This document shows positions 23,568 to 32,808 of a stretch of DNA of 64,000 nucleotides, in pieces; position 1 is the first letter of the stretch, and every line of letters starts with the position of its first letter. The notes beneath the pieces are model-generated. The model searched no databases, was not told the DNA's origin, and was given only the letters and a program-made list of their open reading frames with translations. The stretch lies in the NCBI GenBank assembly GCA_015709595.1, contig CP054178.1, positions 496,001-560,000 on the forward strand, given 5' to 3'. This stretch comes from Phycisphaeraceae bacterium (GTDB taxonomy: Bacteria > Planctomycetota > Phycisphaerae > Phycisphaerales > SM1A02). Position numbers and translations under genes: made by a program.

Positions 23568-24644
23568 ATGAACATCGACCTTCTCCGTCGTCTCTGCGAA
23601 ACACCCGGCATTCCCGGCCGCGAGGAGCGCGTCCGCGCCTTGATCGAGCGGGAAGTTGCCGGCCTCTTCGACGAAGTCATCACCGACTCGATGGGCTCAC
23701 TCATCTGCACGCGCCATCCCACACGTCCCCCCGTGGGCCGGAACAAATCCGCCCGCCCCACGCGCGTGATGATCGCCGCCCACATGGATGAAATCGGCTT
23801 CTACGTGCGCCACATCGACGAAAAGGGCTTCCTGTGGGTCAACCCCGCTGGCGGGTTCGACACGCGCAACCTCTTCTCCCGCCGCGTGCTCGTCTGCACC
23901 CGGCACGGCGACTTCGTCGGCGTGATGAACCCCGGCGGCCGCCCCGTCCACATCTCGAAGGAAGATGAACGCAAGAAAGTGCCCACTGTCTCCGAGTTCT
24001 TCATCGACCTGGGCATGGACGCCAAGGAGGTGAGCAGGAAGGTGCTCATCGGCGACTATGTGGTCATGCACGAACCCTTCATCGAGCAGCCCCAGAGCAT
24101 CGTCTCCAAGGCCCTGGACAACCGCATCGCCTGCTGGGTGGGCGTCGAGACCATCCGCGCCCTGACCCGTGCCAAGGGCGACGCAGGCAAGCACAGCGCG
24201 TCGATCACCGTGGCCTTCACCGTGCAGGAGGAGGTCGGGCTGCGCGGCGCGCTCACCAGCGCCAACCGCGTCAGCGCCGACATCGGCATCGGTCTGGACG
24301 TCACGCTCGCCTGCGACACGCCCGGCGTGCCCGACAACGAGCGCGTGACGAAGCAGGGCGACGGCGTGGGAGTCATGGTGCAGGATTCATCCATGATCGC
24401 CGACCATCAGCTCACCGAGGAGCTCTGCGCGGTGGCGACGAAGAAGAAGATCAAGCACCAGCGCTGCATCCTGCCCGCGGGCGGCCAGGACGGGGCCGCG
24501 ATCCAGCGCTCCGGCCACGGCGCCCGCTGCGCCGCGGTGGTCGTCGGCACGCGCTACATCCACACCGTGACGGAGTCCATCTTCAAGAAGGATCTGCAAG
24601 GCGCGGTCGATCTGCTCGCGGCGTGGCTGCCCACGGTCAAGTGA
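23568..24644 (+). CDS. M42-family metallo-aminopeptidase
   Basis: A co-catalytic two-metal aminopeptidase (358 residues) of the tetrahedral aminopeptidase/FrvX group, which digests short peptides in the cytosol. All metal or catalytic residues are visible: His72 in IAAHMDEIGF, Asp in ALDNRIACW, Glu-Glu in QEEVGLRG, Asp in GLDVTLACD and His in GTRYIHTV. An insert ending in VGRNKSARPTR (about 50-66) precedes the first His. The start is ATG 23568, where the family N-terminus begins. Divergent from ygfZ. Confidence 0.94.
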   Translation: MNIDLLRRLCETPGIPGREERVRALIEREVAGLFDEVITDSMGSLICTRHPTRPPVGRNKSARPTRVMIAAHMDEIGFYVRHIDEKGFLWVNPAGGFDTRNLFSRRVLVCTRHGDFVGVMNPGGRPVHISKEDERKKVPTVSEFFIDLGMDAKEVSRKVLIGDYVVMHEPFIEQPQSIVSKALDNRIACWVGVETIRALTRAKGDAGKHSASITVAFTVQEEVGLRGALTSANRVSADIGIGLDVTLACDTPGVPDNERVTKQGDGVGVMVQDSSMIADHQLTEELCAVATKKKIKHQRCILPAGGQDGAAIQRSGHGARCAAVVVGTRYIHTVTESIFKKDLQGAVDLLAAWLPTVK

Positions 24645-24699
24645 CGTGGCGCGAGACGGCGGGGTGCAGCCGCCACCCAACACCCCTCTACCATCGCCC

Positions 24700-25698
24700 A
24701 TGTCCACGCACGAAATCATCATCACCCGCCCGCTGCCGGGCGATCCCGCCGGGCGGCTGCGGCAGGCGGGGTTCACGCGGCTCTGGATCAACCCGGCGGA
24801 TGAGCGGCTGTCGCCCGAGCAGTTCCGTGAAGTGGTGAACAGCGCACACGGTGTCCGCGCCATCATCACCACGCCTGTTGATCGCGTGGATGGCCCGCTG
24901 CTCGACGCGGCGGGCGGGGGGCTGGTGATCGTCAGCAACTACGCCGTGGGCGTGGACAACATCGATCTCGCCGAGTGTCAGCGGCGGAGCGTCATCGTCG
25001 GCCACACGCCCGACGCCGTAACCGAGCCGACCGCGGACATCGCGTGGCTGCTGCTGCTGGGTGCGGCCCGTCGCGCCTGGGAGGGGGTTGACCTCATCCG
25101 CACCGCCGGGCGGACGGATGGCACGGCGTGGAAGGGCGTGGCCCCGTGTGAACTCAACGGCACGCGCGTACTGGGCAAGACGCTGTTCATCGTCGGCGCG
25201 GGGCGCATCGGGCTGGCCACGGCGAGACGGGCGCTGGGGTGGAACATGCGCATCCTGTACCACGCGCGGTCGCGCCATGCCGAGTTCGAGGCGTCGCCGG
25301 TCAACGCACAGCGCGTGACACTCGAAGAGGGGCTGCAACTGGCGGACTTCGTGTCACTCCACACACCGCTGACGAATGAAACGCGGCACCTCATCAATGC
25401 GCAGCGACTGGCGCTGATGAAGCCCGAGGCGATTCTCATCAACACCGCCCGCGGTGCGGTGGTGGATGAAGCCGCGCTGGTCGAGGCGCTGCGGACACGG
25501 ACCATCGCCGCGGCGGGGCTGGATGTCTACGAACATGAACCGAAGGTGCATCCGGGACTGCTGGCGCTGCCCAACGTGTTCCTGCTGCCTCACCTGGGCA
25601 GCGCCACGCGCGAGGATCGCGAGTGGATGATGCGTCTGGCGGTGGACAACGCGGTCGCGGCCCTGCGGGGTAAGCCCGTGCCGCACCGGGTGGCGTGA
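24700..25698 (+). CDS. D-2-hydroxyacid dehydrogenase (glyoxylate/hydroxypyruvate reductase type)
   Basis: An NAD(P)H-dependent 2-hydroxyacid dehydrogenase of 332 residues. The Rossmann motif FIVGAGRIGLATARR is near residue 170. The catalytic Arg is in NTARGAVVDE, the Glu in YEHEP, and the His in LPHLGSAT. The pattern fits the GyaR group that reduces glyoxylate or hydroxypyruvate, but D-lactate or phosphoglycerate relatives cannot be excluded. ATG 24700 gives the standard N-terminus. It lies 55 bases after the M42 peptidase on the same strand. Confidence 0.92.
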   Translation: MSTHEIIITRPLPGDPAGRLRQAGFTRLWINPADERLSPEQFREVVNSAHGVRAIITTPVDRVDGPLLDAAGGGLVIVSNYAVGVDNIDLAECQRRSVIVGHTPDAVTEPTADIAWLLLLGAARRAWEGVDLIRTAGRTDGTAWKGVAPCELNGTRVLGKTLFIVGAGRIGLATARRALGWNMRILYHARSRHAEFEASPVNAQRVTLEEGLQLADFVSLHTPLTNETRHLINAQRLALMKPEAILINTARGAVVDEAALVEALRTRTIAAAGLDVYEHEPKVHPGLLALPNVFLLPHLGSATREDREWMMRLAVDNAVAALRGKPVPHRVA

Positions 25699-25813
25699 GG
25701 AATGCTCTCGGTGAGCCGCGCGTGCGAGCGCGCGGTCGGTCCATCGCTCCCCGACGGTCGCGGCTCGCTTGGAGCGCCCCCCTATCCTCCTCCTCCGAGG
25801 GGCTGGGCCGGGG

Positions 25814-26455
25814 CTAATCCTCGGCTCCGGAGGGCGGCGCGATCGCGGGCCAGCCGAGTTCGGCGCGGGCGGCGGCGTCGCGTCGCCAGGCCTCGTTCCA
25901 TCCAGCGGCATCGACCTTGCGGGCGTCGCCGTTCTCGGAGACGATGAACCGGCGACCATCGGGGTCAGGCAGCGCCCAGCCGAAGATCAGGTCCGCGCGG
26001 TTCTTCCACGTCGTGTTGCGGATGAACCAGTAATCGCCGAAACGGTAGATCGGCCGGTCGGCGACCGACGCGATGGCGCGTTCGAGCAGGCCGCGGTCGA
26101 GCAGCTCCATGCCGCGGGCGGCCTTGTCGCCTCGCATCTCCTCGACGTAGGGCTTGGCATCCACGGCGAGATCGCCTTCACCCACTGTCCACACCGTACC
26201 GCCCGGCTGGCGCGGATCGACCAGCAGTTTGGCGCGAAAGTAGTTGTTCGGCAGCAGCAGGGCCATGTGCTCGGGGTAGCGGCCCTCATGCTCCTCGGCC
26301 CAGACGGCGGCGGCCTTCCACACCATCGCCAGGCCGATGCCCGCCTGATTGGAGCGCACGTTGGCCGCCCCGTCGATCATGACCAGCGTCGAGGCCACGC
26401 CCGTCACAAGCACGACGGCGAGGAAGACGATCACGATGAGCTTGCCGGTGGTCAT
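25814..26455 (-). CDS. Pseudopilin-like membrane-anchored protein
   Basis: A 213-residue protein with one N-terminal hydrophobic helix (LIVIVFLAVVLVTGVAS, about 6-22) and then a soluble domain. The text WAEEHEGRYPEHMALLL resembles the early part of planctomycete pseudopilin-type proteins, but the classical GFTLIE processing site is absent. ATG 26455 starts exactly before the helix. It is divergent from the PaaN-type gene. Function unknown; a structural or sensor role at the membrane is possible. Confidence 0.6.
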   Translation of the reverse strand: MTTGKLIVIVFLAVVLVTGVASTLVMIDGAANVRSNQAGIGLAMVWKAAAVWAEEHEGRYPEHMALLLPNNYFRAKLLVDPRQPGGTVWTVGEGDLAVDAKPYVEEMRGDKAARGMELLDRGLLERAIASVADRPIYRFGDYWFIRNTTWKNRADLIFGWALPDPDGRRFIVSENGDARKVDAAGWNEAWRRDAAARAELGWPAIAPPSGAED

Positions 26456-26572
26456 GCCTGCTCCCGCGGAACGAGGGATGATAGGGAGCGATCGCGTACG
26501 GACCCGAAGCCCGTGCTCGGCTAGCATCCACCGCGTTCCCGAACGATCATCCCCCGACCGCGAGGCGCCGCC

Positions 26573-28285
26573 GTGACTCACCCCGCTCAGCAGCTCTTTG
26601 ACACCCACCGCTCAACGCTCGATCACGCGCTGAGCGCCATCCGCAACCGCACGTACTGGAGCGCGTACCCCGAGGTGCCCAGCGGCAAGGTGTACGGCGA
26701 GACCGCCCGCGACGACGGCCAGAAGGCGTACGAAGCGCGGCTCAACGCCCGCTTCGATCCGGATCAGCCCGCCACGCTGGGGTGGGTCGGCGGCGAGGTG
26801 TCGCCCTACGGCCCCGCGCTGGGCGTCACGTATCCCAAGGTGGATGTGCCGGGACTGCTTGCGGCGGCCCACAGCGCGATGAAGTCGTGGGGAAGCGCTT
26901 CCATCGAAGCGCGCGTGGGCGTATGCCTGGAGATTCTCCACCGCCTCAACAGGCGGTCCTTCGAGATGTCCTTCGCCGTCATGCACACCACCGGGCAGGG
27001 CTGGATGATGGCGTTTCAGGCCGGTGGTCCGCACGCGCAGGACCGCGGGCTGGAGGCGGTGGCCTACGCCTACGACGAGATGACCCGCACCCCGGCGCAC
27101 GCGACCTGGGTGAAACGCGTGGGCAAGGAGGAGACGGTGACGCTGGAGAAACGCTACCGTCTCGTACCGCGCGGCGTGGCGGTGACCATCGGCTGCTCAA
27201 CCTTCCCCACCTGGAACGGCTATCCGGGGCTGTTCGCGTCGCTGGCCACGGGCAACGCGGTGGTGATGAAGCCCCATCCAGGGGCGATTCTGCCGCTGGC
27301 GATCACGGTGGAGATCGCGCGGGCGGTGCTGAAGGAAGCCGGCTTCGACCCCAACGTGGTCACCCTGGCCGCGGACACGCACGACGCCCCGATCACCAAG
27401 GAACTGGTGACGCACCCGCTGGTGCGCATCGTCGATTACACCGGCGGCAGCGCGTTCGGGGAATGGATCGAGCAGCACGCGCGGCAGGCGACGGTCTACA
27501 CCGAGAAGGCGGGCGTCAACTCGGTCGTCATCGACAGCGTGGAGAACCTCAAGCCCGTCACGGGGAATCTCGCCTTCTCGCTGTCGCTCTACTCCGGACA
27601 GATGTGCACCACGCCGCAGAACATCTTCATCCCCCGCACGGGCATCGATACGGCGGAGGGGCGGAAGTCCTTCGATGAGGTGGCCGGGGCGATCGTCAAG
27701 GCGCTCGACTGGCTGCTTGGCGACCCCAAGCGCGGCGCGGAGATTCTCGGGGCGATCCAGAACGAGCACACGCTGAGGCGAATTGGTGAAGCCCGCGCCG
27801 TCGCTCTGGCCGCGGGGGGGGCGGTGCTGCGCGAGAGCACGCCCGTGGCGAACGAGCAGTATCCCGCCGCACGGGTGCGAAGTCCGCTCGTGGTGCGCGT
27901 GGAGGCGGCGCGTGAGGAGGCGTTCATGCGCGAGTGGTTCGGGCCGATCGTGGTCATCGTCCCTACCGACGGAACGGAGCAGTCGATCGACCTGGCGGCG
28001 AAGGGGGCGAAGCGCTGCGGGGCGATCACCGCGGCGGTGTACTCCACGAACGCCGACGTGCTGGCGCGGGCGGAAGAGGCCCTGGCTGAGGCGGGCGTGT
28101 CGCTTTCGTGCAATCTGACGGGGTCGATCTGGGTCAACCAGGCGGCGGCGTTCAGCGACTTTCACGTGTCCGGGGCGAACCCCGCCGGCAACGCCACGCT
28201 GTGCGACAGCGCGTTCGTGGCGGGTCGATTCCGCGTGGTGCAGAGCCGCGTGCTGGCGCCCACGGCGGCCGCGGTGGCGGGGTGA
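26573..28285 (+). CDS. paaN: PaaN-type aldehyde dehydrogenase
   Basis: An aldehyde dehydrogenase of the phenylacetate-degradation PaaN group without the MaoC-like hydratase domain, 570 residues. The catalytic Cys is in LYSGQMCTTPQN (about residue 345) and the general-base Glu in TVYTEKAGVNS. The family-specific GCSTFPTWNGYPGLF lies near 207. GTG 26573 is the only start compatible with the family N-terminus, although its ribosome site is weak. No other paa gene is seen, so it may act on another aromatic or open-chain aldehyde. A run of eight G occurs near 27814. Confidence 0.88.
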   Translation: MTHPAQQLFDTHRSTLDHALSAIRNRTYWSAYPEVPSGKVYGETARDDGQKAYEARLNARFDPDQPATLGWVGGEVSPYGPALGVTYPKVDVPGLLAAAHSAMKSWGSASIEARVGVCLEILHRLNRRSFEMSFAVMHTTGQGWMMAFQAGGPHAQDRGLEAVAYAYDEMTRTPAHATWVKRVGKEETVTLEKRYRLVPRGVAVTIGCSTFPTWNGYPGLFASLATGNAVVMKPHPGAILPLAITVEIARAVLKEAGFDPNVVTLAADTHDAPITKELVTHPLVRIVDYTGGSAFGEWIEQHARQATVYTEKAGVNSVVIDSVENLKPVTGNLAFSLSLYSGQMCTTPQNIFIPRTGIDTAEGRKSFDEVAGAIVKALDWLLGDPKRGAEILGAIQNEHTLRRIGEARAVALAAGGAVLRESTPVANEQYPAARVRSPLVVRVEAAREEAFMREWFGPIVVIVPTDGTEQSIDLAAKGAKRCGAITAAVYSTNADVLARAEEALAEAGVSLSCNLTGSIWVNQAAAFSDFHVSGANPAGNATLCDSAFVAGRFRVVQSRVLAPTAAAVAG

Positions 28286-28323
28286 ACAGTTGGGTGCGAG
28301 GATGAGGGGCGAGGCGAAGACCC

Positions 28324-28400
28324 TCACCCCGGCCCTCTCCCGGAAGGAGAGGGAGTTCGAGCGTTCTCACCCCGGTCTTTTCCCATGGGAAGAGGGGAAG
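28324..28400. repeat. Two tandem palindromic elements (CCCTCTCC-N5-GGAGAGGG family)
   Basis: CTCACCCCGG is followed by an 8-base stem with a 5-base loop, CCCTCTCC and GGAGAGGG, at 28333-28353. A second, diverged unit (CTCACCCCGG, then a TTTTCCCATGGGAAGA hairpin) lies at about 28366-28398. The same element occurs at 60594, 61706 and 63400. It fills much of the 142-base gap between two convergent genes, where the hairpins could also end transcription. Confidence 0.75.
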
Positions 28401-28427
28401 AACGCAACACGACGCTTGGGGACTCCA

Positions 28428-29063
28428 CTACTCGGTCGCGGCGCGTTCGATCACGATCGTGGCGTCGTGCCCGTTGAGGTAATCCTGCCGGAAGCGCACC
28501 AGCGGCGACTGGTCGAGCGACCACTCCAGCATGGCCACGGTGTCGAACCGGCGGGCCGGTCGCATGACGTGAGGGTTGATGCTCGCATCGTGCCGATCCG
28601 AGAGAAAGTTGAAGACGACGCCCCGCCTGGCGGCGACGAAGGCGGCGTGGATCACACCGCGGGCCTTGCTTTCGGACAGCGTGTTCAGCGAGCCGGAAAA
28701 GCAGACCCAGTCCGGCTCGATCAGCCGAAAGGCCCCGGCGTCGCGCACGAAATCCGCCACGTGAAACTCGCAGCGCGGCAGCCGGCGCTCACGGGCCAGA
28801 GCGATCTGCTGCTCCACCGCGTCCACGCCGATGAACCGGGCGAAGGGGACGTGACGTTCGATGAGCCGGACCGCGAAGTCGCCCGACCCGCACCCGGCAT
28901 CCAGCAGCGTGGCGCCATGAAAGCAGGCCATCTCGGCCATGATGTCGAACCGCAGCACCTGGGCCTCGCGGCTCTTCCACATGGTGGCCTCGAACCCCCC
29001 GCCGTGCCGCTCGGCGGCGGCCCGGTACGGCGCGAGATAATCTTCGTTTCCAACCGGGTTCAT
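28428..29063 (-). CDS. Class I SAM-dependent methyltransferase
   Basis: A 211-residue methyltransferase with the SAM-binding motif LLDAGCGSGDFAVRL (about 53-67) and a second acidic strand FIGVDAVEQQ. Motif II/III positions are CEFHVADFV and DWVCFSGSLNTL. The Rossmann core is complete, but nothing in the sequence or neighbours identifies the substrate. The start is ATG 29063. It is convergent with the aldehyde dehydrogenase and divergent from the DUF4159 gene. Confidence 0.85.
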   Translation of the reverse strand: MNPVGNEDYLAPYRAAAERHGGGFEATMWKSREAQVLRFDIMAEMACFHGATLLDAGCGSGDFAVRLIERHVPFARFIGVDAVEQQIALARERRLPRCEFHVADFVRDAGAFRLIEPDWVCFSGSLNTLSESKARGVIHAAFVAARRGVVFNFLSDRHDASINPHVMRPARRFDTVAMLEWSLDQSPLVRFRQDYLNGHDATIVIERAATE

Positions 29064-29174
29064 GGAGGAACGATGCTATGCAGACGGGACATGCCCGCCG
29101 GAGAAGCGACGGCGCATCATGTCCCGGATCGACCGGCGGCGACTCGATTCGCCCGGTACACTGGATGCGGACGC

Positions 29175-31592
29175 ATGGTCCAACCACCCTGTTCATCTCG
29201 GCTGCCCGCCCCGGCGGCGCGATTGGCGACGTTGCTGATGTGCCTCGTCGCGTGGACCGCCGCGGCGCAGACCGACATCACCGCCGACAACCTGCGCGAT
29301 GAGCACGTGCAACTGGCGATCAACGCGTTGGTGGAGGAGATCCACGCCCGCAGAACCGTCGACCGCTTCTGGGAACCGAACCCCTACCCCGGCGACACCA
29401 CGCGCACGCAGGCGGGCGGCTACACCGCGCTCGCCGTGCTGGCCCTGTTCTACGCGGGCGAAACCTACCAGAGCGAGCGGCTGAAGGACGCAATCGAATA
29501 CCTCACCCGGACGGACTTCGGCGGCACGTACGCCATCGGCATCCGCGCCCACGTATGGGCGATGCTGCCTCCCAAGTTCGATGCGCTGCTGGACAAGGAT
29601 CGCACCTGGCTGCTCAGCGCCTTCAGCGACCGCGCCGCCGGGTGGAACTACGAGCACGAGCCGACTACGGGCCGGCGCGACAACTCGATCACGCAGTACG
29701 GGGCGCTGGGGTTGTGGGAGGCCGCCAAGCGCGGGCAGCGCGTCGAGCCGCGCTACTGGCAGCTCATGGAGGATCGCTTCATCGCCATGCAGCTGGCCGA
29801 CGGCGGCTGGAACTACACCGGCGACGGCCCATCCACCGGCTCCATGACGACGGCGGGACTGACCGTGCTCTTCATCACGCAGGACTTCCTGCACGCGCAG
29901 GACGCCGCCAGGGTGGGCGCGGCGAAGGAATCGCCCAACCAGGCGGCCATCAACCGCGGGCTCCAGTGGATGGACGCCAACTTCTCCGCCACGAACAACC
30001 CCGGCCGCGATCTCGATTACTACTACTACCTCTACGGCGTGGAGCGCGTGGGGCTGGCCAGCGGGTACAAGTTCTTCGCCGGGAAGGACTGGTACCGGGA
30101 AGGGGCGGCGGAACTCATCCGCCGACTCTGCGCCTGGAACCCCGAGGCGAAAACCATGACCATTCACCGCACGCTGGGCGGCAACCCGCGCGCGGGTGAA
30201 CTGCGCACCGTGGACCTGTGCTTCGCGCTCATGTTCCTGTCGCGCGGGCGCGTGCCCGTGGCCATCAACAAACTGAGCGACCCCGCCAGCACGTGGAACA
30301 ACCGGCCCCGCGACGTGGCCAATCTGACGCGGCGCATCGCCGAGAACGCCGAGGCGGGGCTGAACTGGCAGATCGTGAGCACCCAGGCCGAGCCGGAGCA
30401 GTGGCTGGATGCGCCGCTTCTCTACCTGGCCTCGCATGAGTATCCCGCGTGGATTCCGCGCGACCCGGCGGTCATCAGGCGGGCGACGGAGGAGCAGCAG
30501 CAGTTCCGCGCCCGCCGCGCCGCGGGCGAGGCGAACGGGCAGACGCCCCCCGCGCTGCCCACGACGGAGCTGGACAAACTTCGGCGCTACCTCGACCTGG
30601 GCGGCACACTCTTCGCCGTGTCCGAAGGCCGCAGCACCGCGCTGGCCGACGCCGTCCTGGCCGCGGGACGCATGATGTATCCGCACCTGGAGTGGCGCGA
30701 CCTGCCCCGCGATCACCCGGCGTACACGATCTACCAGCCGGTGCGCGGCGCCATCCCGGTGCTGCGGGGATTGTCGAACGGGGTGCGGGAGCTCATCATC
30801 CTCTCGCCCGTCACCGACTTCAGCGAGATGTTCCAGGTTTCGCCCGGCAAGGAAGACCCGCTGTTCAACATCGGGATGAACATCTTCCTGTACGCCTCGG
30901 AGATGAACCGGGCGCGCCCCCGGCTGGATCAGCACGTGCTGCAGCGCGATGCGGCGCGGGTTGGCTCTGTGCCCGCCACGATCGTTCACGCGACGCACGC
31001 CGGGGCGTGGGACGCCGAACCGCTGGCCCTCGACGTGTTCGCGGCGTGGGCATGGAACGAACGTGGGCTGGATGTCACCGTGCTGAACCGCCCCCTCGCG
31101 ACGATCCACACGATCTCGCCGAGACCGTCGCTGGTGATCGTGAGCGGGCTGACCGGCCTCGAACTGTCCGAGGCCGAGCGTCACGCCGTTCGCGCCTTCG
31201 CCGAGGCGGGGGGAATGATCCTCTTCGAGAACACCGGGGGCCGGGGCGATTTCACGCTGAAAGCGGAGGACGCCCTTCGCGGCCTGTTCGCCAACCCCAT
31301 CCGCGCGCTGCTGCGTCACCCCGTCATCACCGGCGAGGGAACGCCCGGCGCGACATCCGTGGGACGCATCACCTACCGTCCGTTCTCGTTCGAGGTGTTC
31401 GGCTCGCGCGAGACGGCGACGCGCATCCGCGGCATTCTCGGCGCGGATGATCGCCCGCTGGCGCTCTTCAGCCGCGAAGACCTGCTCAACGGCGTGCTCG
31501 ACCAGCCGACATGGGGCGTCAACGGGTACGCCTCGAACTGGTCGCGCGAGATTCTCGCCAACATCGTGCAGTACGCGGCGACGCGGCGATGA
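29175..31592 (+). CDS. Secreted DUF4159 protein with terpene-cyclase-like toroid
   Basis: An 805-residue exported protein. The first 32 residues form a signal peptide ending near TAAAQ. Residues about 35-330 contain alpha/alpha-toroid repeats of the squalene-cyclase/prenyltransferase type (QLADGGWNY, GWNYEHEP). Residues about 410-600 match DUF4159, with LRRYLDLGGTLF and DLPRDHPAYTIY. The last 200 residues look like an amidotransferase-like fold (LVIVSGLTGLELSE). The combination is known from planctomycetes, where DUF4159 genes often accompany aerotolerance-type MoxR clusters; no such cluster is here. ATG 29175 gives a clean signal peptide. Confidence 0.8.
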   Translation: MVQPPCSSRLPAPAARLATLLMCLVAWTAAAQTDITADNLRDEHVQLAINALVEEIHARRTVDRFWEPNPYPGDTTRTQAGGYTALAVLALFYAGETYQSERLKDAIEYLTRTDFGGTYAIGIRAHVWAMLPPKFDALLDKDRTWLLSAFSDRAAGWNYEHEPTTGRRDNSITQYGALGLWEAAKRGQRVEPRYWQLMEDRFIAMQLADGGWNYTGDGPSTGSMTTAGLTVLFITQDFLHAQDAARVGAAKESPNQAAINRGLQWMDANFSATNNPGRDLDYYYYLYGVERVGLASGYKFFAGKDWYREGAAELIRRLCAWNPEAKTMTIHRTLGGNPRAGELRTVDLCFALMFLSRGRVPVAINKLSDPASTWNNRPRDVANLTRRIAENAEAGLNWQIVSTQAEPEQWLDAPLLYLASHEYPAWIPRDPAVIRRATEEQQQFRARRAAGEANGQTPPALPTTELDKLRRYLDLGGTLFAVSEGRSTALADAVLAAGRMMYPHLEWRDLPRDHPAYTIYQPVRGAIPVLRGLSNGVRELIILSPVTDFSEMFQVSPGKEDPLFNIGMNIFLYASEMNRARPRLDQHVLQRDAARVGSVPATIVHATHAGAWDAEPLALDVFAAWAWNERGLDVTVLNRPLATIHTISPRPSLVIVSGLTGLELSEAERHAVRAFAEAGGMILFENTGGRGDFTLKAEDALRGLFANPIRALLRHPVITGEGTPGATSVGRITYRPFSFEVFGSRETATRIRGILGADDRPLALFSREDLLNGVLDQPTWGVNGYASNWSREILANIVQYAATRR

Positions 31593-31617
31593 GTTCCGGC
31601 TCGACCGAGGGTGATCC

Positions 31618-31905
31618 GTGGAGGTGTTTGAGCAGCATGGTGAGGATGTGCTCATCCGCGTCAAGGCGGTGCCGGGATCGTCGCGCGACGAAGTTTCCGG
31701 CGTTCTCGGCGATCGGTTGAAGGTGCGCCTCAGCGCGCCGCCGGAGGGCGGCAAAGCCAACCGGGCGCTGCGCGGGCTGCTCGCCGCCGCTCTGGGCGTA
31801 CGGACGCGCGACGTCACCGTGGAATCGGGAGCGGCGAGTCCCGAAAAGGTGGTGCGGGTGCAAGGCGTGAACGTGGCTCACGCACGACAACGACTCCTGG
31901 CCTGA
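31618..31905 (+). CDS. yggU: YggU/DUF167 family protein
   Basis: A 95-residue single-domain DUF167 protein with the usual core VKAVPGSSRDEVSGV and the conserved PPEGGKANRAL near residues 41-51. The family is widespread; function remains undefined, often near envelope or proline-synthesis genes. The start is GTG 31618, 25 bases after the DUF4159 gene. The next operon starts about 100 bases downstream on the same strand. Confidence 0.92.
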   Translation: MEVFEQHGEDVLIRVKAVPGSSRDEVSGVLGDRLKVRLSAPPEGGKANRALRGLLAAALGVRTRDVTVESGAASPEKVVRVQGVNVAHARQRLLA

Positions 31906-32007
31906 CCATCGCGATATTCGTCCCGTCGCAGCGCCCGGCGACGCGCGAAATGACCTCGATCCGGTACGATGGTTTGTCATGGGCGGCGGCCCCGTGGGAT
32001 GACCCGC

Positions 32008-32808
32008 ATGTCTGACGATGAAACCGCAATCACCGTTGTGTCGCTCGTCATCGGGCTGATCCTGTGGTTCAGGTGGTACCTGCGCGTGGCGCGGGTTTCA
32101 CGCCGACTCTCCTCGCCCGCGCGGCGGCTGCCCCTGATGCTCACGCCGCCCGCGGCGGCAGGCGGGTTGTTGATCGTGCTTCGGCTCTTCGCCGATGACG
32201 AGGTGCGGTACGCGCCGCAATACCTGCTGCTGTACAGCGCGATGGGGTTCGCCTGGACGGGCGTCTTCATCCACGTGATGGCCTCGATGGGGCTGTGCGC
32301 CCGCGACGATGTCGCCGAACGCAACAACGCCGCCGCCGTCCCCGCGCTCATGGGAGCCATCCTCGGCTCGATGGGCGCGTTCGCGGGCGGCAACATCGGC
32401 GAGGGACCGGGGTGGTGGGTGGTGGTTTTCTCCAGCGGGCTGGCGACGATCACGCTGCTGGCGATGTGGATCATTTTCGACCGCACCTGTCACGTCATCG
32501 AGCACGTCACCGTCGACCGCGACCCCGCCACCGGCTGGCGCGCCGGAGCAATGCTGCTGGCGACCGGGGCGATCACGGGCCGGGCGGCGGCGGGAGACTG
32601 GGAGTCACCCATCGGCACGGTCATCGACTTCGCGGTGCTGGGCTGGCCCGCCGCGCTGGTGCTGATGATCGCGATTCTGCTGGAGCGCGTGTTCGGCGTG
32701 AAGCCGCAGCATGAGCCGGGCGGCGCATTCCTCACCGGCTTCCTGCCGGGGCTGGTCCTCCTGTCGCTGGCGACCGCGTACCTGGTCCTGCTGGGGTGGT
32801 GGACATGA
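32008..32808 (+). CDS. DUF350-like multi-helix membrane protein
   Basis: A membrane protein of 266 residues with about eight hydrophobic helices. The second half resembles the DUF350/YjfL family. ERNNAAAVPALMGAILGSMG matches the NN-x-AA-x-(6)-G-x-LLG pattern at the start of a DUF350 unit, and DRDPATGWRAGAMLLATGAI matches the start of the next. ATG 32008 has GGGA upstream; ATG 31999 is possible. The stop overlaps the start of the ATP-grasp gene (ATGA). DUF350 membrane proteins are recurrent neighbours of glutathionylspermidine-synthase-like ligases, as in the E. coli yjf cluster. No transport activity is known. Confidence 0.7.
   Translation: MSDDETAITVVSLVIGLILWFRWYLRVARVSRRLSSPARRLPLMLTPPAAAGGLLIVLRLFADDEVRYAPQYLLLYSAMGFAWTGVFIHVMASMGLCARDDVAERNNAAAVPALMGAILGSMGAFAGGNIGEGPGWWVVVFSSGLATITLLAMWIIFDRTCHVIEHVTVDRDPATGWRAGAMLLATGAITGRAAAGDWESPIGTVIDFAVLGWPAALVLMIAILLERVFGVKPQHEPGGAFLTGFLPGLVLLSLATAYLVLLGWWT

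Noticed and set aside
29193-31817. 874-codon minus-strand open frame opposite the DUF4159 gene
   Set aside because: Antisense shadow. Sense frame has a signal peptide and domain motifs; this one has none.
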